Source of the DNA: Bradyrhizobium erythrophlei
GTDB taxonomy: Bacteria > Pseudomonadota > Alphaproteobacteria > Rhizobiales > Xanthobacteraceae
Reading direction: 5' to 3'
Length of the DNA: 64,000 nt
Assembly: GCF_900142985.1 (NCBI RefSeq)
Contig: NZ_LT670849.1
Location: forward strand, 1,178,001 to 1,242,000
The notes below the pieces were generated by a model. The model was not told the origin of the DNA. It saw only the letters and a program-made list of their open reading frames with translations, and did not search any database. This document shows positions 1 to 10,200 of this stretch, piece after piece. The position numbers were made by a program, and so were the translations under genes. Numbering within the stretch: position 1 is the stretch's first letter; every line of letters starts with the position of its first letter.

Positions 1-1932
1 GACCATGTCGGCATCGTCGACAATCCCTTCGCGCAGGCAGGCGACGCAGACGTTCGACATCGGCAGGATCAGCCGGTCGATCATTTCCGCATCCGGCTCG
101 GCCGTGCCCGAGGACGCTTGCGGCTTGTCGGCCTTGCCGTCCTTCCACACGTAGAAGCCCTTGCCCGTCTTGCGGCCAAGCTCGCCCTTGGTGACCTTGT
201 CGCGCAGCCATGCCGGCGTCGGCGGCAGCAGGTCACCGAACTTCGAGCGCAGCATGTCGCCGACGGCAAGGCAAATATCGAGCCCGACCTGATCGGCCAA
301 CTCAATTGGCCCCATTGGCATGCCGAACTTCTCCGCCGCCCGATCGATGGTGACCTTGTCGACCTTCTCGTCGAGCAACACCATCGCTTCCAGCATGTAG
401 GGCGTCAGCGCGCGATTGACGACAAAACCCGGCGAACTCTTGACCGGAAGCGGCAGGCGATCGATCGCGCCGACAAAGGCCAATGCCTCCTTCAAGAGTT
501 GCGGATCGGTGCCATCATGGCTGACGACCTCGACCAGTTGCAGCCGCGACACCGGATTGAAGAAGTGCAGGCCGAGCAACCGCCCGGGTTTTGCCAGTGT
601 CGTGCGCAAATCCTGGAGCGGAATGCTCGACGTGTTGGTGGCAAGAATCGCGCCCGCCTTCATCCGCGGCTCGACGCCGGCATAGACCTTCTGCTTCAGC
701 TCGAGCTTTTCCGGCACCGCTTCGATGATGAGGTCCGCCGTACGTACACCCTCCCCGTCGAGATCCGGTACCAGCCGATCGAGCGCGTCGCGAACGTCAG
801 TGCGCTTGCGAATGATCTTGCCGAACAGATCCGCCGCACGCTTGATCGCGCCCGCGATCGGTTCCGGCTTCATGTCGGCGAGCGTGGCCTTTAATCCTTG
901 ATTGGCGCACCAGGCCGCGATATCGCCACCCATGGCGCCGGCGCCGATGACATGCACATGTTCGATTCCGTTGCCGGAGCCGGCATGCTTCTTCATCTGG
1001 TCGCGCAGGAAGAACACCCGGATCAGGTTCTGCGCCGTCGGCGTCACCATCAGATGCGCGAACGAGCTCTTCTCCGCCGCCAGCATCGCGGCCTTGTTGC
1101 CGCCGTGCTTCTCCCAGAGATCGATCAGGCCGTAAGGCGCAGGATAGTGCTCCGCCGGGGCACTCTTCGCCGCTTCGCTACGCATGCGTGAAGCGAGAAA
1201 GCCGCGCACGGGACCTGAATTCAGCACCGTGTTGAGCAAGCCGGGCTTGGCGCGCTTGAGCCGGCCAAACACGGCGTCCTTCACCGCATTGCGGACGTGC
1301 CGTTCTTCCGTCACGGCATCGACGAGGCCGAGCGACTTGGCCCGGCGCGCATCGATGGTCTTGCCGGTGAGCATCAGCGTCATCGCCTGCATCGGATTGA
1401 TGAGTTCGGTGAAGCGCGCGGTGCCGCCGAGGCCGGGATGAAGTCCGAGCATGACCTCCGGGAAACCGAAGCGGGCATCCGAAATGGCGATGCGCGCCTG
1501 ACAAGCCAGCGCGACTTCCAGCCCGCCGCCGAGGCAAAAGCCGTGGATCACGGCCAGGGTCGGAAACTTCACCGCCTCGATCCGGTCGATCACCGCATGC
1601 GCGCGCGAAATCTGCGCCTCGACTGCCGCTGCGTCGCTCGCGCCGCGGAATTCGTTGACGTCCGCACCGGCGATGAAGCCGGAGGTTTTCGCGGAACGGA
1701 TGACCAGCCCGGTCGGCCGTTCGCTTTCGAGCGCCGCCAACACCGTATCGAACTCGGTCAATACGTCGGCTGACAACGTATTGGCACTGGCGCCTTCGCG
1801 GTCGAACAGCAACCACGCAACACCATCCGTGTCGCGTGTCAGCTTGAAATGGCGATAGGGCCCGCTTGCGACGGGCTTCGGGCCGAGCTCCAGCACGCGA
1901 TCGGCGAGTACGTCGAGGATTTTGCTTTCCAT
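1..1932 (-). CDS. fadJ: Bifunctional enoyl-CoA hydratase / 3-hydroxyacyl-CoA dehydrogenase (FadJ/FadB-like), 3' end outside window
   Basis: This protein hydrates trans-2-enoyl-CoA and oxidises the 3-hydroxyacyl-CoA with NAD, the middle two steps of fatty-acid beta-oxidation. The frame is open from an ATG at 1932 to the left edge, giving 644 codons without a stop. The N-terminal crotonase domain has IAGAD near residue 87 and the glutamates of GGGLE (about 139) and FPEV (about 159). The NAD-binding part has GAGAMG near residue 330, followed by NTSS and HFFNPV. A good ribosome site (AAGGGG) lies 5 bases before the start. The gene begins 9 bases after the thiolase stop, so it is the third gene of the operon and its product should form the alpha subunit of a trifunctional-type complex. 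Family members run about 700-740 residues, so only the extreme C-terminus is missing. Confidence 0.93.
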   Translation of the reverse strand, partial: MESKILDVLADRVLELGPKPVASGPYRHFKLTRDTDGVAWLLFDREGASANTLSADVLTEFDTVLAALESERPTGLVIRSAKTSGFIAGADVNEFRGASDAAAVEAQISRAHAVIDRIEAVKFPTLAVIHGFCLGGGLEVALACQARIAISDARFGFPEVMLGLHPGLGGTARFTELINPMQAMTLMLTGKTIDARRAKSLGLVDAVTEERHVRNAVKDAVFGRLKRAKPGLLNTVLNSGPVRGFLASRMRSEAAKSAPAEHYPAPYGLIDLWEKHGGNKAAMLAAEKSSFAHLMVTPTAQNLIRVFFLRDQMKKHAGSGNGIEHVHVIGAGAMGGDIAAWCANQGLKATLADMKPEPIAGAIKRAADLFGKIIRKRTDVRDALDRLVPDLDGEGVRTADLIIEAVPEKLELKQKVYAGVEPRMKAGAILATNTSSIPLQDLRTTLAKPGRLLGLHFFNPVSRLQLVEVVSHDGTDPQLLKEALAFVGAIDRLPLPVKSSPGFVVNRALTPYMLEAMVLLDEKVDKVTIDRAAEKFGMPMGPIELADQVGLDICLAVGDMLRSKFGDLLPPTPAWLRDKVTKGELGRKTGKGFYVWKDGKADKPQASSGTAEPDAEMIDRLILPMSNVCVACLREGIVDDADMV

Positions 1933-1941
1933 GACGTCCCC

Positions 1942-3225
1942 TTACACCGTCTCGATCAACATGGCGCCGCCCTGCCCGCCGCCGATACATTCGGTCGCAA
2001 TACCGCGTTTGGTGCCGAGCCGCTTCATCGCATTGACGAGGTGCAGCACGATGCGGTTGCCGCTGGTTCCGACGGGATGACCAAGGCTGATGGCGCCGCC
2101 GTCAACGTTGAGCTTGCTCTGATCGATCTGCCCCGCGGCGCCGTCGAGGCCTAAAACCTCGCGGCAGAACTTGTCGTCATTCCACGCCGCCAGACATCCC
2201 AGCACCTGCGTGGCGAAAGCTTCATTCAATTCCCAGGTCTCGATATCGCCGAGCGCGAGCTTGTTTCGCTTCAGGAGTTCAGTCGCGGACATGACCGGCC
2301 CCAACCCCATGATCGATGGATCGAGCGCCGCCCAATGGCTGTCGACGATCACGGCCTTTGGCGTGAGGCCATGCTTTTTCACCGCTTCTTCCGAAGCAAG
2401 GATGGTCCAGGACGCGCCGTCGGTGATCTGCGAGGAATTGCCGGCGGTGACCTGGCCCCAAGGCCGCTCGAACACCGGCTTGAGGGTGGCGAGTTTTTCC
2501 GGCGTGGAATCCGGCCGCACGCCGTCATCGTGATCGTAGAACTTGCCGTCGCGTGCGAACGCCGTTTCGACCTCGCCCTTGAGGAAGCCGCTCTCTTGCG
2601 CATGCGCCAGCCGCTTGTGGCTTTCGGCGGCATAGGCGTCCGACTGTTCGCGCGTGATGCCGAAGAGATGGCCCACGACTTCCGCCGTCTGGCCCATGTT
2701 CAGCTCAGTAATCGGATCGGTCAGCCCGCGCTCAAGGCCGATGATCGGCTTGAAATAAGAGGGCCGCGTTTTGGCGATCGCAGCCAGCTTCGCCAGGATT
2801 CCCTTGGCGGTCGCAAGCCCGGCAAACCAGCGAACGCCGGCTTGCGGCCATACCAGCGGCGCGTAACTCAGCGCCTCGGTCCCGCCGGCCAGGATCATCT
2901 CCGAGATGCCTTCGCGGATGTAGCGATAGGCGGTGTCGATCGATTGCATGCCGCTTCCGCAATTGATCTGCACGGTGAAAGCCACCATCCGCTCGCCCAT
3001 GCCGAGCCGAAGTGCGGCGACCCGCGCCGGGTTCATCTCGTCGGCGATGACGTTGACGCAGCCGAGGATGACTTGATCAAAGGCATCGGGCGCGAAAGGC
3101 TGTCGCGCCAGCAGCGGCCGGCCGCATTGAACGGCGAGATCGACCGGCGTGAAAGGTCCGGGACCCGTGCGTGCCTTCAGGAACGGCGTCCGGCTGCCGT
3201 CGACAATAAAGACCGGTCGCGCCAT
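1942..3225 (-). CDS. fadI: Acetyl-CoA acyltransferase (thiolase, FadI/FadA-like)
   Basis: The 427-residue thiolase cleaves 3-ketoacyl-CoA with CoA, the last step of beta-oxidation. The nucleophilic cysteine is in INCGSGM near residue 89. The C-terminal histidine is in GHPVGTSG near 383 and the second cysteine in TECIGGG near 413. The ATG at 3225 overlaps the stop of the upstream acyl-CoA dehydrogenase by one base (TGATG), which points to coupled translation. The next gene follows 9 bases after the stop. The length and the partner (a FadJ-like protein) fit the beta subunit of a FadIJ-type complex better than a biosynthetic acetoacetyl-CoA thiolase, which is usually near 390 residues. Confidence 0.93.
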   Translation of the reverse strand: MARPVFIVDGSRTPFLKARTGPGPFTPVDLAVQCGRPLLARQPFAPDAFDQVILGCVNVIADEMNPARVAALRLGMGERMVAFTVQINCGSGMQSIDTAYRYIREGISEMILAGGTEALSYAPLVWPQAGVRWFAGLATAKGILAKLAAIAKTRPSYFKPIIGLERGLTDPITELNMGQTAEVVGHLFGITREQSDAYAAESHKRLAHAQESGFLKGEVETAFARDGKFYDHDDGVRPDSTPEKLATLKPVFERPWGQVTAGNSSQITDGASWTILASEEAVKKHGLTPKAVIVDSHWAALDPSIMGLGPVMSATELLKRNKLALGDIETWELNEAFATQVLGCLAAWNDDKFCREVLGLDGAAGQIDQSKLNVDGGAISLGHPVGTSGNRIVLHLVNAMKRLGTKRGIATECIGGGQGGAMLIETV

Positions 3226-5492
3226 CAGCTTGCCGCCCTCTGCTCACCCAGCTCCTGAAAGAACTGGCGCACGTTCGGCTTCTTGTAGATCGGCGACAAG
3301 GCCTCCGGCGCGAAGTCATCGACCTCGATCACCTTCGCAGCCGCCTCGTGTGCGGCCTGGAGCTGTTCGCCCTCGACTTGCGTAATGACGCCGCGTTTCA
3401 CCGCTTCCTGCCAATCGTGCAGATGCGCCGCACGCATGCGCTTGGAGATCTCCTCGGCGGCGGTGACGAGAAGGAACGCCTTCTCCAGCCGCGCCACGCC
3501 ACCGTCGTCGTCGACATGGGCGAGATCCGGCGTCAGCCGGTCGCGCACCGCGGACGGTTCCAGCACAAGCTGGGCGCATTCATGCACCACGCGGTCGGAC
3601 GGCCCGAGCACGCGCGCACCGAACGGCTGAACAACAAACTTCAGGATGATCGCCACGAACCGATTGGGCAGGTTCGCCAGAATTTCCGCAAAGCGGTTCT
3701 CGATGGTGCGGAAGCCGCTCGCCATGCACCATTCGAGCGCGGCGAAATCGGCCGTCTGCCGTCCCTCGTCCTGCCAGCGCTTGAGCGCCGCCGAGAGAAG
3801 ATACAGTTCGGACAGGATGTCGCCAAAGCGCGCCGAGAGCATTTCCTTGCGTTTGAGCGCGCCGCCGAGCGTCAGCAACGCCATGTCGGCGCAAAGCGCA
3901 AACGCCGACGAATAGCCCGAAAGCTGGCGATAGAATTGCGTCGCATCGCCGGCATCGGGCGCCGGCGCGAACATCCCGCCGGTCCAGCTGCGGCCGAGAG
4001 CGCGGAACAGCGTGACCACGCTGTGCCCGACATGTTTCCAGAATGCGTCATCGAACGCATCCAGGCCCTTGGCGCGGTCCTGCTCGCCGAGCGCATTCAT
4101 TTCCAGCAGGAGATACGGATGGGCGCGGATCGCGCCCTGCCCGAATACGATCAGGTTACGGGTGAGGATATTGGCGCCCTCCACCGTGATGCCGACCGGC
4201 ACCGAGCGATAGAGATTGCCGAGGTAGTTCTGCGGCCCGTCGATCACGGCCTTGCCGCCGTGGATATCCATGGCGTCGTCGATCGCAATCCGCATGCGCT
4301 CGGTCGCTTGCAGCTTCATGATGCCGGAAATCACCGCTGGATGATGACCCTCGTTCAGCGCCGCGCAGGTCAGCCGCCGCGCGCCATCGAGCAGGTAAGC
4401 GGTACCCGCGATACGCGCGAGCGGCTCCTCGATGCCTTCGAACTTGCTGATCGAAATACCGAACTGCTCGCGGATGCGCGCATAGGCGCCGGTGGTGCGC
4501 GCCGCGTAGGCAGCACCTGCCGCCGACAGCGACGGCAACGAAATGCCGCGGCCGGCGGCAAGCGCCGTCATCAGCATCTTCCAGCCCTGACCGAGGCGTT
4601 CTTTTCCGCCGATGATATAGTCAAGCGGGATGAAGACGTCCTTGCCCCAGTTCGGGCCGTTCTGAAACACCTGCATCGCCGGCAAATGACGATGTCCGAT
4701 GGAGACGCCCGGAAGCTCGGTCGGGATCAGCGCAACCGTGATGCCGAGCTCTTCCTCGGTGCCTACGAGATGATCGGGGTCATAGGCCTTGAACGCGAGT
4801 CCCAGCAAGGTCGCGACCGGACCCAACGTGATATAGCGCTTGTGCCAGTTGAGACGAAGGCCAGTAACCTCCTTGCCATCGAACGTGCCCTTGCAGATCA
4901 CGCCACTGTCGACCATCGAGGCCGCATCGGAGCCCGCCTCCGGGCTGGTCAGGCCGAAGCAGGGAATGTCGCGGCCATCGGCCAATCGCGGCAGCCAGCG
5001 TTCCTGCTGGTCCCTGGTGCCGAAGCGCATCAGGAGTTCGCCGGGCCCGAGCGAGTTCGGCACCATCACCGTGACGGCGGCGACCAGCGACCGCGACGAC
5101 AGCTTGCGCACCACTTCGGAATGCGCATAAGGCGAAAAGCCCAAGCCCCCGTGTTCCTTCGGAATAATCATCCCGAAGAACCTATTCTGCTTGATGAAGT
5201 CCCAGACCTCGGGCGGCAGGTCGCGCCATTCCCAGTTGATCTTCCAGTCGTCGAGCATCGCGCAGAGCTCGTCGACCGGACCATGGAGGAAAGCCTGCTC
5301 CTCGGCCGTCAGCGTCGCCGGCGCCTGCTTCAGCAGTTTCGACCAGTCGGGATTGCCGGTGAAAAGGTCCGCATCCCACCAGACGTCGCCCGCCTCCAGC
5401 GCCTCGCGCTCGGTGTCGGACATCGACGGCAAGACCCCGCGCGCCCAGGAGAATATCGGCTTGGTGATGAAATCGCGGCGAAAGGAGCTCAT
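3225..5492 (-). CDS. fadE: Acyl-CoA dehydrogenase, long FadE type
   Basis: The 755-residue FAD enzyme introduces the trans-2 double bond into acyl-CoA. It is about twice the length of ordinary acyl-CoA dehydrogenases, as in the FadE family. The N-terminal half carries the acyl-CoA dehydrogenase fold, with TSPEAGSD in the FAD/substrate region and GANILTRN further on. The C-terminal 280 residues match the extension typical of FadE (DUF1974). I chose the ATG at 5492, preceded by TGAGGA at 8 bases, over an in-frame start at 5582, because the extra 30 residues look non-coding and the ribosome site supports 5492. It is the first gene of the fadE-thiolase-fadJ operon. Confidence 0.93.
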   Translation of the reverse strand: MSSFRRDFITKPIFSWARGVLPSMSDTEREALEAGDVWWDADLFTGNPDWSKLLKQAPATLTAEEQAFLHGPVDELCAMLDDWKINWEWRDLPPEVWDFIKQNRFFGMIIPKEHGGLGFSPYAHSEVVRKLSSRSLVAAVTVMVPNSLGPGELLMRFGTRDQQERWLPRLADGRDIPCFGLTSPEAGSDAASMVDSGVICKGTFDGKEVTGLRLNWHKRYITLGPVATLLGLAFKAYDPDHLVGTEEELGITVALIPTELPGVSIGHRHLPAMQVFQNGPNWGKDVFIPLDYIIGGKERLGQGWKMLMTALAAGRGISLPSLSAAGAAYAARTTGAYARIREQFGISISKFEGIEEPLARIAGTAYLLDGARRLTCAALNEGHHPAVISGIMKLQATERMRIAIDDAMDIHGGKAVIDGPQNYLGNLYRSVPVGITVEGANILTRNLIVFGQGAIRAHPYLLLEMNALGEQDRAKGLDAFDDAFWKHVGHSVVTLFRALGRSWTGGMFAPAPDAGDATQFYRQLSGYSSAFALCADMALLTLGGALKRKEMLSARFGDILSELYLLSAALKRWQDEGRQTADFAALEWCMASGFRTIENRFAEILANLPNRFVAIILKFVVQPFGARVLGPSDRVVHECAQLVLEPSAVRDRLTPDLAHVDDDGGVARLEKAFLLVTAAEEISKRMRAAHLHDWQEAVKRGVITQVEGEQLQAAHEAAAKVIEVDDFAPEALSPIYKKPNVRQFFQELGEQRAAS

Positions 5493-5689
5493 GGCGATGT
5501 CCTCAGATATCGGCGGCGCGGGCCGTAATTCTAACTGAATAAACCGGATTCGGGTGAACAGTTCGCCCCGAAAAAAGGACAAATTGATGCGGCGCCATCG
5601 GAACGAATATTTACGTTCTTGGCCGGAAACACCGGTTTTTATTGGGCTTTAGCGTTGCGATTCACTGAATGTACGGTCGGAGGAAGACC

Positions 5690-6334
5690 TCAATCCGGCC
5701 GCGTCATCTCGAACATCGCGTCCTCGCGAATCTCGAAATAATCGCCCCTGCGGCCCGCGCGTACGATGGGGTGAGCGAGCGCGGTCTGGTAGACGCCGTC
5801 CCGGATCATGGCCTTGTCGATGTGGACGGCAACGACCTCGCCCAGCGTCAGCCAGGCATCGGCCAGCCTGCCGTCGGCCCGCTGCAACTGAATCACCTGG
5901 GTCAGCTTGCATTCGAACGAAACCGGGCTTTCGGCGACGCGCGGCACGTTGACGATCTTGCACGGCGCAGGCGTCAGGCCGGCGATCGAGAACTCGTCGA
6001 CCTCGCGGGCGACGTGGGCTGCGGTCGCATTCATCTGCTTCGCCAGATCCCTGGTGGCAAGATTCCAGACGAACTCGCCGGTTTCCCGGATGTTATTGAC
6101 GCTGTCTTTCCACGAGGTCGAGGAAAAGCCGATGATCGGCGGCACGTAGCAGAAGCCGTTGAAAAAACTGTACGGCGCCAGATTGACGTTGCCCTTGCCG
6201 TCGCGCGATGAAATCCAGCCGATCGGCCGCGGCGCGACGATGGCGTTGAACGGATCGTGCTTGAGGCCGTGGCCATTCTTCGGCTCGTAATAGTGCAGAT
6301 CTTTTTCGGTCACTTGTTTCCCCTCAATGGTCAT
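5690..6334 (-). CDS. Flavin reductase-like FMN-binding protein
   Basis: The product is 214 residues and belongs to the flavin reductase-like, FMN-binding split-barrel family. The segment after residue 25 (VAPRPIGWISS, then NLAPYSFFNG) is the usual flavin-contact signature of these proteins, which reduce or bind FMN and often serve oxygenases. No partner oxygenase is adjacent. The ATG at 6334 has no well-placed ribosome site. A TTG at 6346 sits 4 bases after AAGGGG, so the start could be 12 bases earlier. The gene is separated from the TetR regulator by a hairpin-rich repeat. Substrate unknown. Confidence 0.82.
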   Translation of the reverse strand: MTIEGKQVTEKDLHYYEPKNGHGLKHDPFNAIVAPRPIGWISSRDGKGNVNLAPYSFFNGFCYVPPIIGFSSTSWKDSVNNIRETGEFVWNLATRDLAKQMNATAAHVAREVDEFSIAGLTPAPCKIVNVPRVAESPVSFECKLTQVIQLQRADGRLADAWLTLGEVVAVHIDKAMIRDGVYQTALAHPIVRAGRRGDYFEIREDAMFEMTRPD

Positions 6335-6360
6335 CGCTGCAAGCAACGTACCCCTTCATC

Positions 6361-6482
6361 ATGGCCGGGCGTAGCCGTTCGAAGAACGGCGTCGCTTCCG
6401 CTCGCCTATGCCCCGGCCATCCACGTCTTTGTCTCGAACGCAAAGAAAGCAAGACGTGGATCACCGGGTCAAGCCCGGTGAT
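6361..6482. repeat. Triple-hairpin intergenic repeat (Bradyrhizobium type)
   Basis: Three inverted repeats lie end to end. ATGGCCGGG (6361-6369) pairs with CCCGGCCAT (6412-6420), with GCCGTTC/GAACGGC nested inside. CCACGTCTT (6421-6429) pairs with AAGACGTGG (6451-6459). ATCACCGGG (6460-6468) pairs with CCCGGTGAT (6474-6482). The last hairpin, with the TCAAG-type loop between CCGGG arms, resembles a very common Bradyrhizobium intergenic sequence. It fills the gap between the TetR gene end and the flavin reductase start and may act as a terminator or a REP-like element. Confidence 0.65.
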
Positions 6483-6504
6483 GACGCCGGATAGACCGGC
6501 GTTC

Positions 6505-7116
6505 TCACGAATGCTTGCGCGTGGCCAGCCCGACCAGCAGGAAATCGATCATCTGCTCGATCGGCGCGTGGGGCTTGGGCTTGTTGACGGCCTGGGCAAT
6601 CATCTGCGGATGAAAATAACCCATCATGCCCTGGCAGATGCACAGGGCGGTTAACGGCACATCCTGCGCCTCGAATTCGCCAGAGGCGACACCTTGCGCG
6701 ACCACGCCGGCGATGGATTCGACGACGGTCTGCATATGCGCAACACAGACCTCCCAGCTCTCTTCCATCGCGATCTCGACCATCTCATGCAGCTTGGAAT
6801 CGCCGACAAAGCGCTCCGAGTTCATGCGATGGATCGTGGACAACAACTCCCGCAAACGCGGCGTTGCGGGGCCGGGCTTCGCCATGATGGCCTGGGCGGC
6901 CACCTCCACCTCGCCCATCAGGATGCGGGCGACGCCCTCATGGATCGCCTTCTTCGAATCGAAGAAGCGATACACATTGGCCGGGCTCATATGCAGCGCC
7001 TTGGCGATGTCGCCGACGGTGGTCTTCTGGTAGCCGAGTTCGCGGAACAGGCGTTCCGCCACCACGAGAATCCGCTCTCTCGTGTCCGGCTCCATCGTTT
7101 CGGTAATCAGCGTCAT
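6505..7116 (-). CDS. TetR family transcriptional regulator of the adjacent RND pump
   Basis: The 203-residue product has a TetR/AcrR helix-turn-helix at about residues 10-60, with TTVGDIAKALHMSPANVY followed by FDSK (the recognition-helix region). The C-terminal half is the ligand-binding domain. The ATG at 7116 is chosen because the HTH then begins at the usual distance; an in-frame start at 7164 exists. The gene lies 90 bases downstream of the RND transporter gene on the same strand, so it is probably part of the efflux operon and represses it. The likely target is the operon promoter near 11.58 kb. The ligand is unknown. Confidence 0.88.
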   Translation of the reverse strand: MTLITETMEPDTRERILVVAERLFRELGYQKTTVGDIAKALHMSPANVYRFFDSKKAIHEGVARILMGEVEVAAQAIMAKPGPATPRLRELLSTIHRMNSERFVGDSKLHEMVEIAMEESWEVCVAHMQTVVESIAGVVAQGVASGEFEAQDVPLTALCICQGMMGYFHPQMIAQAVNKPKPHAPIEQMIDFLLVGLATRKHS

Positions 7117-7206
7117 ATCTCTACTCAGTCCAGCCTGCTCGGTTCGAGCAGGCCCATTTTGCAAACGCCCTCAAAGCGCCGATGTTCAATCATTGCCGAT
7201 GTTCAA

Positions 7207-10200
7207 TCATTCAGCCGCAGCTAATGGAAATACCGGCTGGACGTTGTCCTGGTGCTGCAGCGCGAGGCCAACATGAACGCTTCCGCCGCTTTCTTCAAGG
7301 CTTTTGCGGAACCACAGTGCATAGAGGCCCGGCAGATACAGCAAGGTCAGGAAGGTCGCAACGAACAGCCCTCCCATGATCGTGATGGCCATCGGCCCCC
7401 AAAACGCCGAGCGCGACAGCGGAATCATTGCCAGAATCGCAGCGAGCGCCGTCAGCACCACCGGCCTGGCACGCCGGACGGTGGCTTCGATGATGGCCTC
7501 GCGCCGGGTCAGGCCGTCGGCGACGTCGCTCTCGATCTGATCGACCAGGATCACGGCATTGCGCATGATCATGCCGGCGAGCGCGATCAGGCCGAGCAGC
7601 GCCACGAAGCCAAAGGGCTGGTTGGCGACGTTCAAGCCCAACGAAGCACCGACGATGCCGAGCGGCGCGGTCAGAAACACCAGGAACAGGCGCGAGAAGC
7701 TCTGCAACTGGATCATCAGAAGCGTCAGCATCACGATCACCATCAGCGGAAACAGCACGAAGATCGAGGCGTTGCCCTTCTCGGATTCCTCGAACGCGCC
7801 GCCCGGCTCGATGCGGTAGGCCGGCTCGAGGTGGTCGCGGATCTCCTTGAGCTGCGGCCAGATCTGGTTGGTCACGTCAGGCGCTTGCACGCCGTCGACG
7901 ACCTCGGCACGCACCGTGATCGCCATGTCGCGGTTGCGCCGCCAGATGATCGGCTCCTCGTGGGAGTATTCGATCTTGGCGATTTGCGTCAGCGGCACCG
8001 CCACGCCGTTGCGCGAGGTCACGGTGAGATCGCCGACATGGCCGAGATCGAGCCGCTCCGACGGGACGGCGCGCGCCACCACGTCGACCTTCTCGATGCC
8101 GTCACGCACGGTCGTCACCGGTACGCCCGAGATCAGCATCGCGAGCGCCTGCGAGACGTCCTGCGGCGTCAGGCCAAGCGCACGGGCGCGATCCTGATCG
8201 ACGACGAGCTTGAGATACGGCGACTGTTCGTTCCAGTCGAGTTGCGCTTCCCGGATATTTTTGTTCTGCCCGACGATGTCGCGCACCTTGTAGGCGATAT
8301 CGCGCACGACCTGCGGATCGGGTCCGATCACGCGGAACTGGACCGGGAAGCCGACCGGCGGACCGAAATTGAAGCGGTCGACGCGCACGCGCGCTTCCGA
8401 CAGATCGCCCTCTTCCGCCGCCTGCTCGATCTTCGCCTTGATCCGCTCGCGCGCCTCCACATTCTTGGCGACGATCACGATCTCGGCGAATGCCTCGTTC
8501 GGGAGCTGCGGGTTTAATCCGAGCCAGAAACGCGGCGAGCCCTGGCCGACATAGGACGTATAGGTCGCGATGTCCTTGTCGTCCTTGAGCAGCTCTTCGG
8601 CCTTCTTCACCGACTTTTCAGTCACGTTAAAGGCGGTGCCTTCCGGCAGACGGAGCTGCAAAAACAGTTCGGGGCGCTCCGACAGCGGAAAGAACTGCTG
8701 CTGGACGTGACCGAACGCAACGATCGAGAGCACGAAGACGCCGGCGGTCGCAAGCACGGTCTTGACCCGGTGGTCGACGCACCACTGGATGACGCGGCGC
8801 AAGCCACGGTACATCCGCGTGTCGTAGATCGCATGCGGATCGTGATTCTGATGCAGCCTGATGTTCGGCAGCAGCTTGACGCCGATATAGGGCGTGAAGA
8901 TCACCGCGACGAACCAGGAGGCGACCAGCGCGATCGCCACGATCCAGAAAATGCCGCCGGCATATTCGCCGACCGCCGAATTGGCGAAGCCGATCGGCAG
9001 GAAGCCCGCGGCGGTGACCAGCGTGCCTGTCAGCATCGGAAAGGCCGTCGATTCCCAGGCAAAGGACGCCGCACGGATGCGGTCCCAGCCCTGCTCCATC
9101 TTCACCACCATCATCTCGACCGCGATGATGGCGTCGTCGACCAGAAGGCCGAGCGCGATGATCAGGGCGCCGAGCGTGATACGATGCAGGTCGAGCGACA
9201 TCGCGTCCATCACGATGAACACGATGGCGAGCACCAGCGGCACCGAGGCCGCCACCACGATACCGGTACGCCATCCGAGGGCGAGGAAGCTGACAAACAG
9301 CACGATCGCGAGCGCTTCGACAAAGGAATGCACGAATTCGCTGACGGCATGCTCGACCACTTCCGGCTGATCGGCGATGCGGTCGACGTTGATACCCTGC
9401 GGCACTGCTTTCATGAATTCATTGGTCGCGGCCGTCACTTCCTTGCCGAGTTCGAGGATGTTGGCTCCCTTGGCCGTGACCACGCCGACGCCGATGGCGG
9501 GCTTGCCTTCCTGGCGCACGACAAAGCTCGGCGGATCGACAAAGCCGTGGTTGACGGTTGCGATATCGCCCAGGCGGAATACGCGGCCGTTGCTTTCGAC
9601 CGGCGTCTCCGCGACCGCCTTGGCGCCATCGAGCGCGCCGGTGACGCGCAGCGGCACGCGTTGCGACGACGTCTCGACCGTACCAGCCGGCACCACGTTG
9701 TTCTGTTTGGCGAGCGAATCGAACAGTGCCTGCGGCGTGATGCCAAGCGTGGCGAGTTTCGCGTGTGAAAACTCAACGAAGATCTTTTCGTCCTGCGTGC
9801 CGTAGATATCGACCTTGGTCACGCCGGTGACTTTCAGGAGGCGCTGACGCAGGCCTTCGGCGGCCTTCTTGAGCTGGGCGTAATCGGCGCCGTCGCTGGT
9901 CATCATGTAGAGGATGGAATCGACGTCGGAGAATTCGTCGTTGACGACCGGCCCGAGCAGGCCTGCGGGCAACTGGCCCTGCACGTCGACGAGCTTCTTG
10001 CGCAACAGATAGAACAGGTACGGCACGTCCTTTGGCGGCGTGGAATCGCGGAAGGTGACTTGCAACGCGGTGAAGCCGGGCTTGGAATAGGTCTGCACCT
10101 TTTCGAAATAGGGCAGTTCCTGCATCTTCTTCTCGATGGGATCGGCGACCTGTTCCTGGATCTCCTTGGTGGTGGCGCCCGGCCAGAACGCCGAAACGTT

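Noticed and set aside
3348-5528. 726-codon plus-strand frame
   Set aside because: It is fully antisense to the acyl-CoA dehydrogenase gene and shows Arg/His-rich shadow composition.
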